Positions 33,412 to 42,574 of a stretch of 64,000 nucleotides of DNA are shown piece after piece. Where the stretch lies: the NCBI RefSeq assembly GCF_047654805.1, contig NZ_JASGIV010000001.1, positions 3,968,001-4,032,000 of the forward strand, written 5' to 3'. The notes below the pieces were generated by a model. The model was not told where the DNA came from, ran no database searches, and saw only the letters and a program-made list of their open reading frames with translations. The position numbers were made by a program, and so were the translations under genes. The number at the start of each line of letters is the position of its first letter. Position 1 is the stretch's first letter. This stretch comes from Pelomonas sp047654805. Its GTDB lineage: Bacteria; Pseudomonadota; Gammaproteobacteria; Burkholderiales; Burkholderiaceae_C.

Positions 33412-34364
33412 GCCCGCTCCTTCGGTGCCCCAGCGAGATGGCGCAACACGTCGGCACGCGACTGAGCCCATTGAGCAAAGCCCAGCAATCCAGGGTGCAG
33501 CGCGCGAGCGACTTCGGGCGCGCGCGCGGCGCAATAGCCCGTCTCCTCGGCCTGCTGGTAGGCGAACATGCGCGCCATCTCCGAAGCGCCGGGGAACGGC
33601 TGGCGGCCAAAGGCCTCGGGTGTGATGGCCTCGTGGTAAACCGGCTCGCCCAGCATGCGCGACAGCACGTCGGCCATCTGCGGGCCGCTCAACTGCTCAC
33701 CGGCCAGGCCGATGCGCTCGCCCACGACCGCCTCGCCCTGCACGAACAGCGCCGCGACACAGTTGCCGATGTCCTCGGCCGCAATGCCGCACAGCCGCGC
33801 GCCGCCGAGCGGCAACGGCCATAGCAGGCGGCCGTCCGCCTCGCGCTGCGGGTGCAGGCCGAGATGGATGAAGTTGTCCCAGTAGAACGAAGGCAGCAGA
33901 TAGGTTGTCGGCAGCGCGCGGAACAGCGCGTCGGCCTGCCCCTTCGCATCCATCTGCGGCACGGCCCACTCCCCGGCACCGGGACCGGGACGCGTGTCCT
34001 CCTGGGTGGACCAGATTACATGCCGTACGCGTGCCAGCGCGGCCGCGCTGGCGATCTGCGCGGCCTGGCGCAGCTCGCGTTCGGGGCTGAAGTGCTCCCA
34101 GAAGTCGGTGACACCGAACACGCCGTAGGCGCCGTCAAGCGCGGCGCCCAACGTGCCGGGGCGGTCGAGATCGGCCTGCACGACCTCGGCGCCGGCCTGG
34201 GCCAGCGCGCGCGCAGCGCGGGCGCCGGGCTGGCGCGTCAGCGCACGCACCGCGAAGCGCCGCCAGGGGTCGCGCAGCAGTGCGCGGGCCAGCCCGCCGC
34301 CCTGCGCCCCGGTGGCACCGAATATGGCGATGACGGGGCGCCCATGGTGGACGGCGGCACTCAT
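33408..34364 (-). CDS. NmrA-like NAD(P)-binding protein
   Basis: 318 residues, Rossmann fold of the atypical short-chain dehydrogenase type. The dinucleotide-binding motif is at the N terminus (IAIFGATGAQGGGLARALL), followed by VRALTRQPGARAARALAQ, VVQADLDRPGTL and VFGVTDFWEHFSPE. The substrate-side pattern LPTTYLLPSFYWDNFI is typical of NmrA/HSCARG-like redox sensors or reductases. The canonical Tyr-x-x-x-Lys is not obvious, so a sensor role is possible. The ATG overlaps the lipoprotein stop by four bases, and its own stop overlaps the next gene. Confidence 0.82.
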   Translation of the reverse strand: MSAAVHHGRPVIAIFGATGAQGGGLARALLRDPWRRFAVRALTRQPGARAARALAQAGAEVVQADLDRPGTLGAALDGAYGVFGVTDFWEHFSPERELRQAAQIASAAALARVRHVIWSTQEDTRPGPGAGEWAVPQMDAKGQADALFRALPTTYLLPSFYWDNFIHLGLHPQREADGRLLWPLPLGGARLCGIAAEDIGNCVAALFVQGEAVVGERIGLAGEQLSGPQMADVLSRMLGEPVYHEAITPEAFGRQPFPGASEMARMFAYQQAEETGYCAARAPEVARALHPGLLGFAQWAQSRADVLRHLAGAPKERA

Positions 34365-36058
34365 TGCGGACGCCCCAGCGACCAACTGCGCTCGCCCAGG
34401 CCGTCATCCGAACCCTCGATGCGACCGTTGGCTATGACACCCTCGGCGGACCAGACATGGCCGCCCTTGGTGGGTGTGCTGGAGCTGCCGCGCGGACAGG
34501 TGACGGAGAGTGAGGAATTCCAGACAGTGCTCAGCACCAGCGCATAGCGCGCCGGGCTGCTGGACTCGTCGACGACGAGCTGCCCGGTGGTGTCGGCCTG
34601 CGCCAGCGCGACCCGGGTGGGAGAGACCGCGTGCGTGCAGACAGGATCCGCCATCGAGTAGACGTGGCTGGCATTGCCGCTGGGGCGGTAGACGCGCCGT
34701 GTCGCGGTGCTCTGGGCGCCGTCAAGACTCCAGCGCGTGTCGAGCTGGAACTCGTGGCTGACCAGCAGGTCACCGACGAGGGCTTTCAGCGTGCCGACCC
34801 AGGCGTCCTCGGCGATGCGGATCCTGGCGCTCAGCACCAGGCGGCGCCCGTTGCTGCTGTTGACGCTCTGGAAGCGCAGCGTGACGGGGTTGGCGGCCGG
34901 AGCCTGCGCCGGCGCGGTGTAGACGACGCCAGCCCTGGGCTCGACGGCCAGCGTGCCAAAGCTGGCCGCGGGCGCCGTGCTGCCTTGCAGCGTCCATTGA
35001 CGCTGAAAGCCGGCCTTGCTGTTCAGCACGGGCACCTGCACATCACGCACGATGGGCAGCGGCACGCACAGGTCGTCCTCGGGCGCCTCGCCACAGGAAT
35101 CGCTTTGCATCACATAGATGCTGACCGGCACGAAGCGTTGGCTGCCGAGCACACGAACGGCCGTCGCAGCGGGCACCAGCTTGTGGGCCTTCACGCGCAC
35201 GAACTCGCCCTTAACGCCAGGCACGGTCGCGGCTGCCGCCCGCGCCAACTGGGCGGACGCTCCCGACTGGGTGACCCAGAGAGCGGGAGGCACGCGGACC
35301 TGCAGCAGGCGCTGCGCCTCATCGTGGACAGCAAGCGGCAGCAGCCACCAGCTGCCGTCGGTCTGGCGCAGCGCGATGCGATCCTGCAGCACTTCGTCGA
35401 CATCCTCGTCGGCACCGTAGCGCAGTGACAGCGTCAGCATGCGGGATGGGCGCTCGGGCAGGCTCAAGCTCATGCCCAGCCCATTGCCATCGGGCAGCGG
35501 ATTGGTGATGGGCTGCAGCACCGCCGTACCGGACTGGCTCAGGCTGCCGGCGGGCAAGTCCAGCTGCACGCTGCCGTCCGCGATCCGGATGCGGCTGGTG
35601 GTGGGCGTGACGGGCAGCGCAACACCGTTGCCCACCGTCGCGGGCGCGGCCGTCATCAGCGCGGCCTCGGTGCCGGTGCGCGCGCTGGCCGTGGCCAGCA
35701 CACGTCCATCAACGCTGCTGAGACGATAGGCATAGGTGGTATCTGCGCTCAGGCCGCCGTCCAGCCACAGGCCTGTGCCGCTGTCGACCTCGGCGACGAA
35801 GGTGTAGTCACCATTGTTCCCCTGGCGGCGCTCCAACCGCCACGCACTACCCGCACTGCCGCCGGTCCAGGTGACGGTGCTGTGCTGGGCCGAACCGGAC
35901 TGCGCCGCCATGCTGGCGCTGGGGCCGGGTGGAGTGGGCGCAGTCGGTGGAGCAGGAGCGGCAGGGATCGCAGGCACGGCGGATTCGCCCCCACCGCCAC
36001 AGCCGGCGAGGACGAGCAGAGCCGCGCACAGCGGCGCGAAGCGTCGAAGCAAGAACAT
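34361..36058 (-). CDS. Large lipoprotein of unknown function with fibronectin-like N-terminal region
   Basis: 565 residues. A lipobox (LLVLAGC) and a Gly then Pro/Ala-rich linker precede a region resembling a fibronectin type III domain (VTWTGGSAGSAWRLERRQG, GLSADTTYAYRLSSVDG). The rest is beta-rich without a recognised family, with Cys pairs (SDSCGEAPEDDLC, DPVC ... VTCPRG) that may form disulfides. TGGAG lies six bases before the ATG at 36058; upstream in-frame sequence overlaps the regulator gene and is not coding-like. It sits between a MalT-type regulator and the NmrA-like gene in one orientation. Confidence 0.75.
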   Translation of the reverse strand: MFLLRRFAPLCAALLVLAGCGGGGESAVPAIPAAPAPPTAPTPPGPSASMAAQSGSAQHSTVTWTGGSAGSAWRLERRQGNNGDYTFVAEVDSGTGLWLDGGLSADTTYAYRLSSVDGRVLATASARTGTEAALMTAAPATVGNGVALPVTPTTSRIRIADGSVQLDLPAGSLSQSGTAVLQPITNPLPDGNGLGMSLSLPERPSRMLTLSLRYGADEDVDEVLQDRIALRQTDGSWWLLPLAVHDEAQRLLQVRVPPALWVTQSGASAQLARAAAATVPGVKGEFVRVKAHKLVPAATAVRVLGSQRFVPVSIYVMQSDSCGEAPEDDLCVPLPIVRDVQVPVLNSKAGFQRQWTLQGSTAPAASFGTLAVEPRAGVVYTAPAQAPAANPVTLRFQSVNSSNGRRLVLSARIRIAEDAWVGTLKALVGDLLVSHEFQLDTRWSLDGAQSTATRRVYRPSGNASHVYSMADPVCTHAVSPTRVALAQADTTGQLVVDESSSPARYALVLSTVWNSSLSVTCPRGSSSTPTKGGHVWSAEGVIANGRIEGSDDGLGERSWSLGRPQ

Positions 36059-36183
36059 CGGGACTCCAGGAAGATCGGTCGGTGCCAGCGGGTGGCGTTG
36101 ACCGACATCTTCGGAACCTGCGGTCCGGCTGGCATCGCTCGGTGGAGCCATCGCGGGACCCGTCGCGGGCCACGGCCTGGCGC

Positions 36184-38850
36184 TCAGCGACGGTGCCAGT
36201 AGGCGGCGGCCTGCGTGCGGCTGTCGACGGCAAGCTTGGTCAGAATGTTGGCGACATGTCGCTTGACGGTGTGCAGACTCAGATCGAGCGCGCGTGCAAT
36301 CAGCTTGTTGCTCTGGCCCTCGGCCAGCAGCGCCAGCACCTCGCACTCACGCTCCGACAGCAGGCCATCCGCCGGTGCAGGCCGGACTGGCATATCCGTC
36401 CCCTGCTGCCAGGCGGCCAGCCGCTGGCGCAGCGCCGCAAGGCTGGCGGCGGGTAGTTGCAGCCGGCCTTCGGTGGCCTGCCACAGCGTCCGCAGCCGGG
36501 CGGGTGGCTCCAGCAGCAGCACGCCCCAACCTTCGTCGCGGGCCGCGTCGACCAGCACTTCGTCCAGCCAGGCGGCGGCGGCGTCCGGGTCACCCTGGGC
36601 CGCACAGCATGCGGCCAAGCCAAGACGGGCGTCGCCAAGGAAGGCCAGCAGGCTGGCCTGGCGCTGCCGCTCAACTGCGCGCTCCAGATGCCCGCGCGCG
36701 GCGGCGAGGTCGTCGCAAAGCAGCGCGTGCAAGCCCTGTACGAGGGCAGCACCGGTATCGAGCACCGGCCACTCGCGAGCGGTGCGCGGCGCGGTCAGCT
36801 CCGGCAGCAACGCGGCGAGACCATCGACGTCGCCAGCCCGCCAGTGGATGCGGGCCTGCACGTGCAAGTAAGTGCGCCGCCAGCCGCTGCTGTGGCCGGC
36901 AGTCATCGTGTCCTGCACCTGATCCAGGGCGGCGATCGCCTCAGCGGTGCGCCCCTGCACTGCGAGATGCAGGCCGTTCAGGTGCTGGGCGCCTATGGTC
37001 AGCATCACGGCGCCCGGCAGGTGGCGCTGCAGCTGCAGCAGCGCCTGCAGCGCCTCGCGGGCTTGCCCGGGTTCGGCATGCCAGAAGTCAAGCCAGGCGC
37101 CAAGCGCGGGCACCTGGACTTCGGTTTCGCCGAGGCCGGGGCCGGGCGCGCGAGCCCGGCACAGCCGCTGCAGCCGCTCCATCACAGGGCGCGCGCCTGG
37201 CACGCCAATGAAGTGGCCGTAGCCCATGTCCACGATGTTGGGGTAGCGTGCCTCCGGCGCGAGAGTGGCGTTGTCGGCCATCGCGCTGAGGGAGCGCAAC
37301 AGCGTGGCGGTGTCGCCCCTGGCCAGACCGTTCCAGGAGCCCAGCGAGTCGAAGGCCACCTGCAGCGCGGCGGGCAACCCGGCGCTTGCTGCGGATTGCA
37401 GGGCTTCCTGGCAGCGCTGCATGTCCCCCATCGCGTTGTGGCAAGCGCCCAGCATGCCCAGCGCAAGGAAACGGTCGTGACTCCGGTCGTCGCGCTCAAA
37501 GGCGTCATGACTGCGCTGGAATTCGTCGCGGGCACGCAGCCAGTCCCAGCGCGACCAGGCGCACAGGCCGCGCAGCAGGGCCACCTCAGCATGCTGCTCG
37601 CGCCAGTCGGGCGGCAACTGGTCGAGCCAGCGCTCCAAGCGCTGAGTGCCGCCGACGGCCAGCAGTCCGTCGGCGACACGGCGCAAGCCCGCCAGCGCCT
37701 CGGGCCAGCGCTCAGCGGCCAGCCAATGCGGCACGGCGCGTTCGGTGCGCGTCTCGGCGGCCGCAGCACGGGCATGCAACTCAGCCGCCAGGCCGGGCTG
37801 GCGGCGGTCCAGCTCGCCGCGCAGGAAGTCGCGGAACAGGTCGTGGAAGCGCAGCACCGGCACGGTCTCGTCCAGCGCGGTGATGAAAAGCTGGCGACCG
37901 TAGAGCCCGTCCAGCACGGCGGTCGCATCGGCACGGCCGGTGACGGCCTGGCACAGCGACGGGCTGAGCTCAGGCAGCACGCTGCTGTGCAGCACGAAGT
38001 CCTGCAGCGGAACGGGCAACCCGGCCAGTACCTCCTGGGCGAAGTAGTCGAACAGGTGGCGGTGGGCCGCAGGCCCGATCAGCAGCGGCGGTGCGCTGCC
38101 ATCACCGCGGGCGCCACGGGCGCTGCCCAACATCAGCTGCAGCCCGGCGGCCCAGCCATGGGTGCGGGCCAGCGCAGCGCGTAGCGCGTCATCGGACATG
38201 GCCTCCAACCCGCGCAGCTGGCACAACGCCTGGGCGGCATCAAGGTCAAACTGCAGATCCTCGAAACCCAGCTCGACGAGCTCGCCACCGACCCGCCAGC
38301 GCGCCAGCGACAACGGCGGTGTCACGCGGCTGCCGATGAAGACGCAAAGCTCCGGGGGGGCACGCGAGAGCAGTGCATCCAGCAACTGCAGCGCTGCAGG
38401 GTCAGTCACGTGGTGCAGGTCGTCCAGCACCAGCGCGATGCGGGCTTCGGGACGCGCCCCCAAGGCGTCGATCAGCGGGCCCAGCGCTGTGCGCGCGGCG
38501 GGGCTGGCGTCCTGCAGTTGGGCCAGCACGGTGTCGGGCGGCACGGCCCAAGGAAGGTCCAGCGGCGCCAACGCGCCGAACAGCGCAGCGAAGAGGCGGT
38601 TGGTGTCGTTGTCTTCGGCGTCAAGCGATACCCAGACGACCTCGCCACCAGGTGCCGCGGCCAGCGCCGCAGAAAGCTGCATGAGCAACGTCGTCTTGCC
38701 GAAACCTGCCGGCGCCTGCACCAGCACCAGCCGGGCTTGTGCCGCCAGTGCCAGCGTGCGCGCGAGCAGCGCGGGGCGAGCCACCGCATCCCGCCGGGCA
38801 CGCGGGATGCGGTATTTGCTGAGCGAGGCTGGCGTCGTCTGGATGTCCAT
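36184..38850 (-). CDS. MalT-type LuxR-family transcriptional regulator (LAL)
   Basis: 888 residues, the size of MalT (about 900). The N-terminal ATPase has Walker A APAGFGKTTLL near residue 50 and Walker B IALVLDDLHH near 140. A long helical (TPR-like) sensor part follows, and a C-terminal LuxR helix-turn-helix (LLSERECEVLALLAEGQSNK, ALDLSLHTVKRHVANIL). Such regulators bind ATP and a ligand, then activate nearby genes. The lipoprotein operon begins 125 bases downstream, and a delta-60 repeat protein gene lies upstream; these are candidate targets. The ligand is unknown. Confidence 0.9.
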   Translation of the reverse strand: MDIQTTPASLSKYRIPRARRDAVARPALLARTLALAAQARLVLVQAPAGFGKTTLLMQLSAALAAAPGGEVVWVSLDAEDNDTNRLFAALFGALAPLDLPWAVPPDTVLAQLQDASPAARTALGPLIDALGARPEARIALVLDDLHHVTDPAALQLLDALLSRAPPELCVFIGSRVTPPLSLARWRVGGELVELGFEDLQFDLDAAQALCQLRGLEAMSDDALRAALARTHGWAAGLQLMLGSARGARGDGSAPPLLIGPAAHRHLFDYFAQEVLAGLPVPLQDFVLHSSVLPELSPSLCQAVTGRADATAVLDGLYGRQLFITALDETVPVLRFHDLFRDFLRGELDRRQPGLAAELHARAAAAETRTERAVPHWLAAERWPEALAGLRRVADGLLAVGGTQRLERWLDQLPPDWREQHAEVALLRGLCAWSRWDWLRARDEFQRSHDAFERDDRSHDRFLALGMLGACHNAMGDMQRCQEALQSAASAGLPAALQVAFDSLGSWNGLARGDTATLLRSLSAMADNATLAPEARYPNIVDMGYGHFIGVPGARPVMERLQRLCRARAPGPGLGETEVQVPALGAWLDFWHAEPGQAREALQALLQLQRHLPGAVMLTIGAQHLNGLHLAVQGRTAEAIAALDQVQDTMTAGHSSGWRRTYLHVQARIHWRAGDVDGLAALLPELTAPRTAREWPVLDTGAALVQGLHALLCDDLAAARGHLERAVERQRQASLLAFLGDARLGLAACCAAQGDPDAAAAWLDEVLVDAARDEGWGVLLLEPPARLRTLWQATEGRLQLPAASLAALRQRLAAWQQGTDMPVRPAPADGLLSERECEVLALLAEGQSNKLIARALDLSLHTVKRHVANILTKLAVDSRTQAAAYWHRR

Positions 38851-38901
38851 GCGCGGTGGCGGAAGGCGGACAGATTCTAGGAAGCGCCGGCCTGCCCGAC
38901 A

Positions 38902-40560
38902 TCAGAGCCAGTGACGCATCAGAAGGATGTCGAGGTCGCCACTGCCGCTGGCCTCGCCGGCCTGCAACACGCGCATGGCGGGCACGCGCTCGTCGGGCTG
39001 CAAGGCCAACGCGCGGCCGGCATCAGTGCGATTGCCGGCGGCTACGGGTGTAATGCGCACGCCACCAGGACCGAAGCCTTCATCGCGGCTGCCGTCGGCG
39101 TTCAGGCGCAGCAGCACGGTGTCGGCGCTGGAACTGTTGCCGGTGTACACCCAGCCCCCCAGCAGCAGCCGGCCGTCGAACTGCCGCACCAGGGCGGTCG
39201 CCTCATCCCAGTTGCTGGCGCTGATGGCCGCCACGACGCGGCCGGCCGTGCCGAAGCCCGTGTCCAGGCGGCCGTCGGGCAGCAGGCGCACGACTGCGAA
39301 GTCATGGTCGCGGTGACCGGCCAGGATAAGCTCGTTGTCTTCGGTGACAACGACTCCGCGCGCCGCGCCGGTGACGCTGCCGAACAGGCCGCGCACGATG
39401 CCGGCCTTGCCGAAGCCGCCATCCAGCGTGCCATCGGCGCGGTAGGCCGCGGCGATGAAGTCGCCCTCGCCGCCGACCGCAACGACGCGCGCAACGCCGG
39501 CCACGGTCTGCTGGGCCAGCGCGTAGATCGTCTCGCGGGAGCTGTCGCTGCCGATGGCTGTCAGCACCTTGCCACCGTTGCCGAAGCTGGCGTCGAGGCT
39601 GCCATCGGGGTTGTAGCGTGCCAGCGCGAAGTCGCTGCCGTTGGCTCCTTGGTGGCTGTCGCCGCCGACCACGATCCTGCCGTCAGGAAGCAGCAAGAGG
39701 GCATAGGCCTTGTCGGTACCGTTGCCGAAGGAGGTCGTCACGCGGCCGTCGCGGCCGAAGCCCGTGTCCAGCATACCGTCGGGGAGGTAGCGGGCCAGCG
39801 CGAAGTCGTAGCCGGTGGCACCCTGATCGCTGCTGCCGGCGACGAGGATCTTGCCGTCGGGCTGCACCGCCACGGCCTGAGCCTCGTCACTGCGCCCGGC
39901 GTTGCCGAAGGCTGTGCTGACCTTGCCGCCTTTGCCGAAGCGGGAGTCCAGGCCGCCGTCGCGCAGGTAGCGCACGAGCATGAAATCGGTGCCCGTGGCA
40001 GTGCTGAAGACACCGAAACCGGCCACGACGAGCTTGCCATCCGCCTGCACTGCTACACCGCGCACGTAATCGTCCGTGAGACCACCAGGAGCCAGCAGAC
40101 GGGCGCCGCCGAAGCTGGTGTCGACATCGCCGGCGGCGCCACGCAATGTGAAGGTCAGTGGCAGTGCAGCGCTTGTCACTCCGCCCCCCTTGCCCCTGAC
40201 GGCCGCGCCCGTGGGCAGGGAGTGCGGTGCATCCGCGGCGGCCTGCAACATCAGCGTGCCCGTGTTGCTGCCCGACTCGACGCGCAGTGCCGCCGCCGTG
40301 GCGCCTGCGGGCAACCCCTCGACGAAGATCTGCACTCCTTCGTTGAAACCGGCCTCACGTTGCACGGTGACGGTCAGGGTCACCTGCCCGCCTGGTTGGG
40401 TGATGGCGTGGCTGCGATCCAGCGAGACGCTGAACCGCGGCTTGGGCGCTGCGACGGCGGTGGCACCTGCTCCGACACCGTGATCGGCCAATAAGGCCAG
40501 GGTGAGCAATACCAGGACAGGACGGAGCCAGGCGGCGAAGCGAGAGTGGGTGGTGGGCAT
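38902..40560 (-). CDS. Secreted delta-60 repeat propeller-like protein
   Basis: 552 residues with an N-terminal signal. Residues about 40-135 look like a beta-sandwich (FSVSLDRSHAITQPGGQVTLTV). The rest consists of seven repeats of about 52-60 residues, each starting like DTSFGxxG and containing a VQPDGKILVAG or similar strand (delta-60/DUF5122 type). Repeat starts are DTSFGGAR, DSRFGKGG, DTGFGRDG, DASFGNGG, DGGFGKAG, DTGFGTAG and DEGFGPGG. These proteins are probably cell-surface or secreted; the function is not established. It ends 51 bases before the MalT-type regulator gene. Confidence 0.87.
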   Translation of the reverse strand: MPTTHSRFAAWLRPVLVLLTLALLADHGVGAGATAVAAPKPRFSVSLDRSHAITQPGGQVTLTVTVQREAGFNEGVQIFVEGLPAGATAAALRVESGSNTGTLMLQAAADAPHSLPTGAAVRGKGGGVTSAALPLTFTLRGAAGDVDTSFGGARLLAPGGLTDDYVRGVAVQADGKLVVAGFGVFSTATGTDFMLVRYLRDGGLDSRFGKGGKVSTAFGNAGRSDEAQAVAVQPDGKILVAGSSDQGATGYDFALARYLPDGMLDTGFGRDGRVTTSFGNGTDKAYALLLLPDGRIVVGGDSHQGANGSDFALARYNPDGSLDASFGNGGKVLTAIGSDSSRETIYALAQQTVAGVARVVAVGGEGDFIAAAYRADGTLDGGFGKAGIVRGLFGSVTGAARGVVVTEDNELILAGHRDHDFAVVRLLPDGRLDTGFGTAGRVVAAISASNWDEATALVRQFDGRLLLGGWVYTGNSSSADTVLLRLNADGSRDEGFGPGGVRITPVAAGNRTDAGRALALQPDERVPAMRVLQAGEASGSGDLDILLMRHWL

Positions 40561-40835
40561 GGGTGGTTGCGTGACGGACTGGCGCGCGGCGTTCCATCAC
40601 GCCAGCACGGGAGCCGCGGCAGGTTAGCCAGCCGCCGCCATCGCGCCATCGGCCGGAAGAGCCATGGCCGGAACCCGGACGGGCCACGCCCCCCTGCAAC
40701 GCATCCCCACGGCGCCGAGACCACCAACCCGCGACAAACTTCACGGTGCAAGGGGCGAGCCAGCCCCCCTCTTGGCGGGCCCATGACTGGCACAATCGAC
40801 GGACTTCGCCCCTTCCGTCGCCGACGCAACTGCCT
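40561..40835. other. 275-bp divergent region between the delta-60 gene and pilB
   Basis: GC-rich, with no supported gene. A CACAAT -10-like box (in TGGCACAATC) near 40791-40796 is the only promoter-like element seen for pilB. I found no clear sigma-54 promoter (GG-N10-GC). Confidence 0.35.
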
Positions 40836-42557
40836 GTGGAAACCACGCTAGCCGAGCCGCTCCAGTCCGCCCTGTCGGGGGTCGCGCGCATGCTGGTGCA
40901 CGCCGGCAAGCTGCAGGCAAAGGTCGCCGAGGATCTCGTCAAGCAGGCGCGCGAGAAGAAGACCAGCTTCGTCAACGCGGTGATCGCCAGCGGTCAGGTA
41001 TCGCCGGCAGATCTGGCGCACACGATGTCGGGCGCGCTGGCGCTGCCGCTGCTGGACCTGGCGGCGATGGACCCGCAGCGCATGCCGCAGAACGTGCTCG
41101 ACGCGAAGCTGATGCAGCAATATCAGGTCGTCGCGCTCTCCAGGCGCGGCAATCGCCTTCTGGTGGGTGGCGCCGATCCGACCGATCTCGAGGTCATCGA
41201 ACGCATCAAGTTCGCCACGCAGCTGCAGCCCGAATGGGTCATCGTCGAGCACGACAAGCTGGCCAAACTGCTGAGCAGCGCCGGCGCCAGCGCGACCGAG
41301 ACGCTGGAGTCCATGGCCGGTGGCGACTTCGATTTCGACATCGCCGAAGAGGAGACCACCCCGCAGCAGGAGTCGACCGAGCTGGCCGACGTCGAGGATG
41401 CACCTGTCGTGCGCTTCCTGCAGAAGATGCTGGTGGACGCAATCAACCTGCGCGCCTCCGACTTGCATTTCGAGCCCTACGAATTCCACTATCGAGTGCG
41501 CTTCCGCGTCGACGGCGAGCTCCGCGAGATCACGCAGCCGCCCATTGCCATCAAGGACAAGCTGTCCTCGCGCATCAAGGTCATCTCCCGGCTCGACATC
41601 GCCGAGCGCCGCGTGCCGCAAGACGGGCGCATGAAGCTGAAGTTCGGCGCCAAGTCCATTGACTTCCGCGTCAGCACACTGCCCACGCTGTTCGGCGAAA
41701 AGATCGTTATCCGTATCCTGGACTCGTCATCCGCCAAGCTGGGTATCGATGCGCTGGGCTACGAGAAGATCGAGAAGGAGCGCCTGCTCGCAGCGATCTA
41801 CCGTCCTTACGGCATGGTCCTGGTGACGGGCCCGACCGGCTCAGGCAAGACGGTGTCGCTCTACACCTGCCTGAATATCCTGAACCAACCTGGCGTCAAC
41901 ATCTCCACCGTCGAAGATCCGGCCGAAATCAACCTACCCGGCATCAACCAGGTCAACGTCAACGACAAGGCGGGGCTGAACTTCTCGGCCGCACTGAAGT
42001 CCTTCCTGCGCCAGGATCCGGACATCATCATGGTCGGCGAAATCCGTGACCTGGAGACGGCCGACATCGCCATCAAGGCCGCGCAGACGGGCCACATGGT
42101 CATGTCCACGCTGCACACGAATGACGCGCCCAAGACGCTGACGCGGCTGCTGAACATGGGCGTAGCGCCATTCAACATCGCCTCCAGCGTGCTGCTCATC
42201 ACCGCGCAGCGCCTGGTGCGGCGACTGTGCGAGAACTGCAAACAGCCGGCGGACTACCCTCGCGAGGCCTTGCTCAAGGCCGGCTTCGCCGAAGAGGACT
42301 TCGACGGCAGTTGGAAGCCCTACCGTGCCGTGGGCTGCAACAACTGCACGAATGGTTACCGCGGCCGCCTTGGCCTTTACCAAGTGATGCCGATCACCGA
42401 GCCCATCCAGCGCATCATCCTGGCCGAGGGAACGGCGATGGACATCGCCGAGCAGGCCAAGAAGGAAGGCGTGCGCGACCTGCGCCAGTCCGGCCTTGTG
42501 AAGGTGCGCGGCGGCGTCACGACGCTGGAAGAAGTGCTGTCCGCCACCAACGAATAA
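40836..42557 (+). CDS. pilB: Type IV pilus assembly ATPase
   Basis: 573 residues. The cytoplasmic motor that drives pilus extension. The N-terminal GspE-like domain (LVHAGKLQAKVAEDL) is followed by Walker A GPTGSGKT, the Asp box VEDPAEINLPGI, Walker B QDPDIIMVGEIRD and the His box STLHTNDAPKTL. A tetracysteine zinc site (CENC and CNNC, about 46 residues apart) is also present. The GTG at 40836 was chosen because it gives the usual N terminus; further upstream the frame is not coding-like. First gene of pilB-pilC-pilD. Confidence 0.96.
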   Translation: METTLAEPLQSALSGVARMLVHAGKLQAKVAEDLVKQAREKKTSFVNAVIASGQVSPADLAHTMSGALALPLLDLAAMDPQRMPQNVLDAKLMQQYQVVALSRRGNRLLVGGADPTDLEVIERIKFATQLQPEWVIVEHDKLAKLLSSAGASATETLESMAGGDFDFDIAEEETTPQQESTELADVEDAPVVRFLQKMLVDAINLRASDLHFEPYEFHYRVRFRVDGELREITQPPIAIKDKLSSRIKVISRLDIAERRVPQDGRMKLKFGAKSIDFRVSTLPTLFGEKIVIRILDSSSAKLGIDALGYEKIEKERLLAAIYRPYGMVLVTGPTGSGKTVSLYTCLNILNQPGVNISTVEDPAEINLPGINQVNVNDKAGLNFSAALKSFLRQDPDIIMVGEIRDLETADIAIKAAQTGHMVMSTLHTNDAPKTLTRLLNMGVAPFNIASSVLLITAQRLVRRLCENCKQPADYPREALLKAGFAEEDFDGSWKPYRAVGCNNCTNGYRGRLGLYQVMPITEPIQRIILAEGTAMDIAEQAKKEGVRDLRQSGLVKVRGGVTTLEEVLSATNE

Positions 42558-42574
42558 CCCATCGAGGAGAGCGC

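Noticed and set aside
38911..40494. 527-codon frame opposite the delta-60 repeat gene
   Set aside because: Its apparent periodicity only reflects the repeats of the real gene on the other strand.
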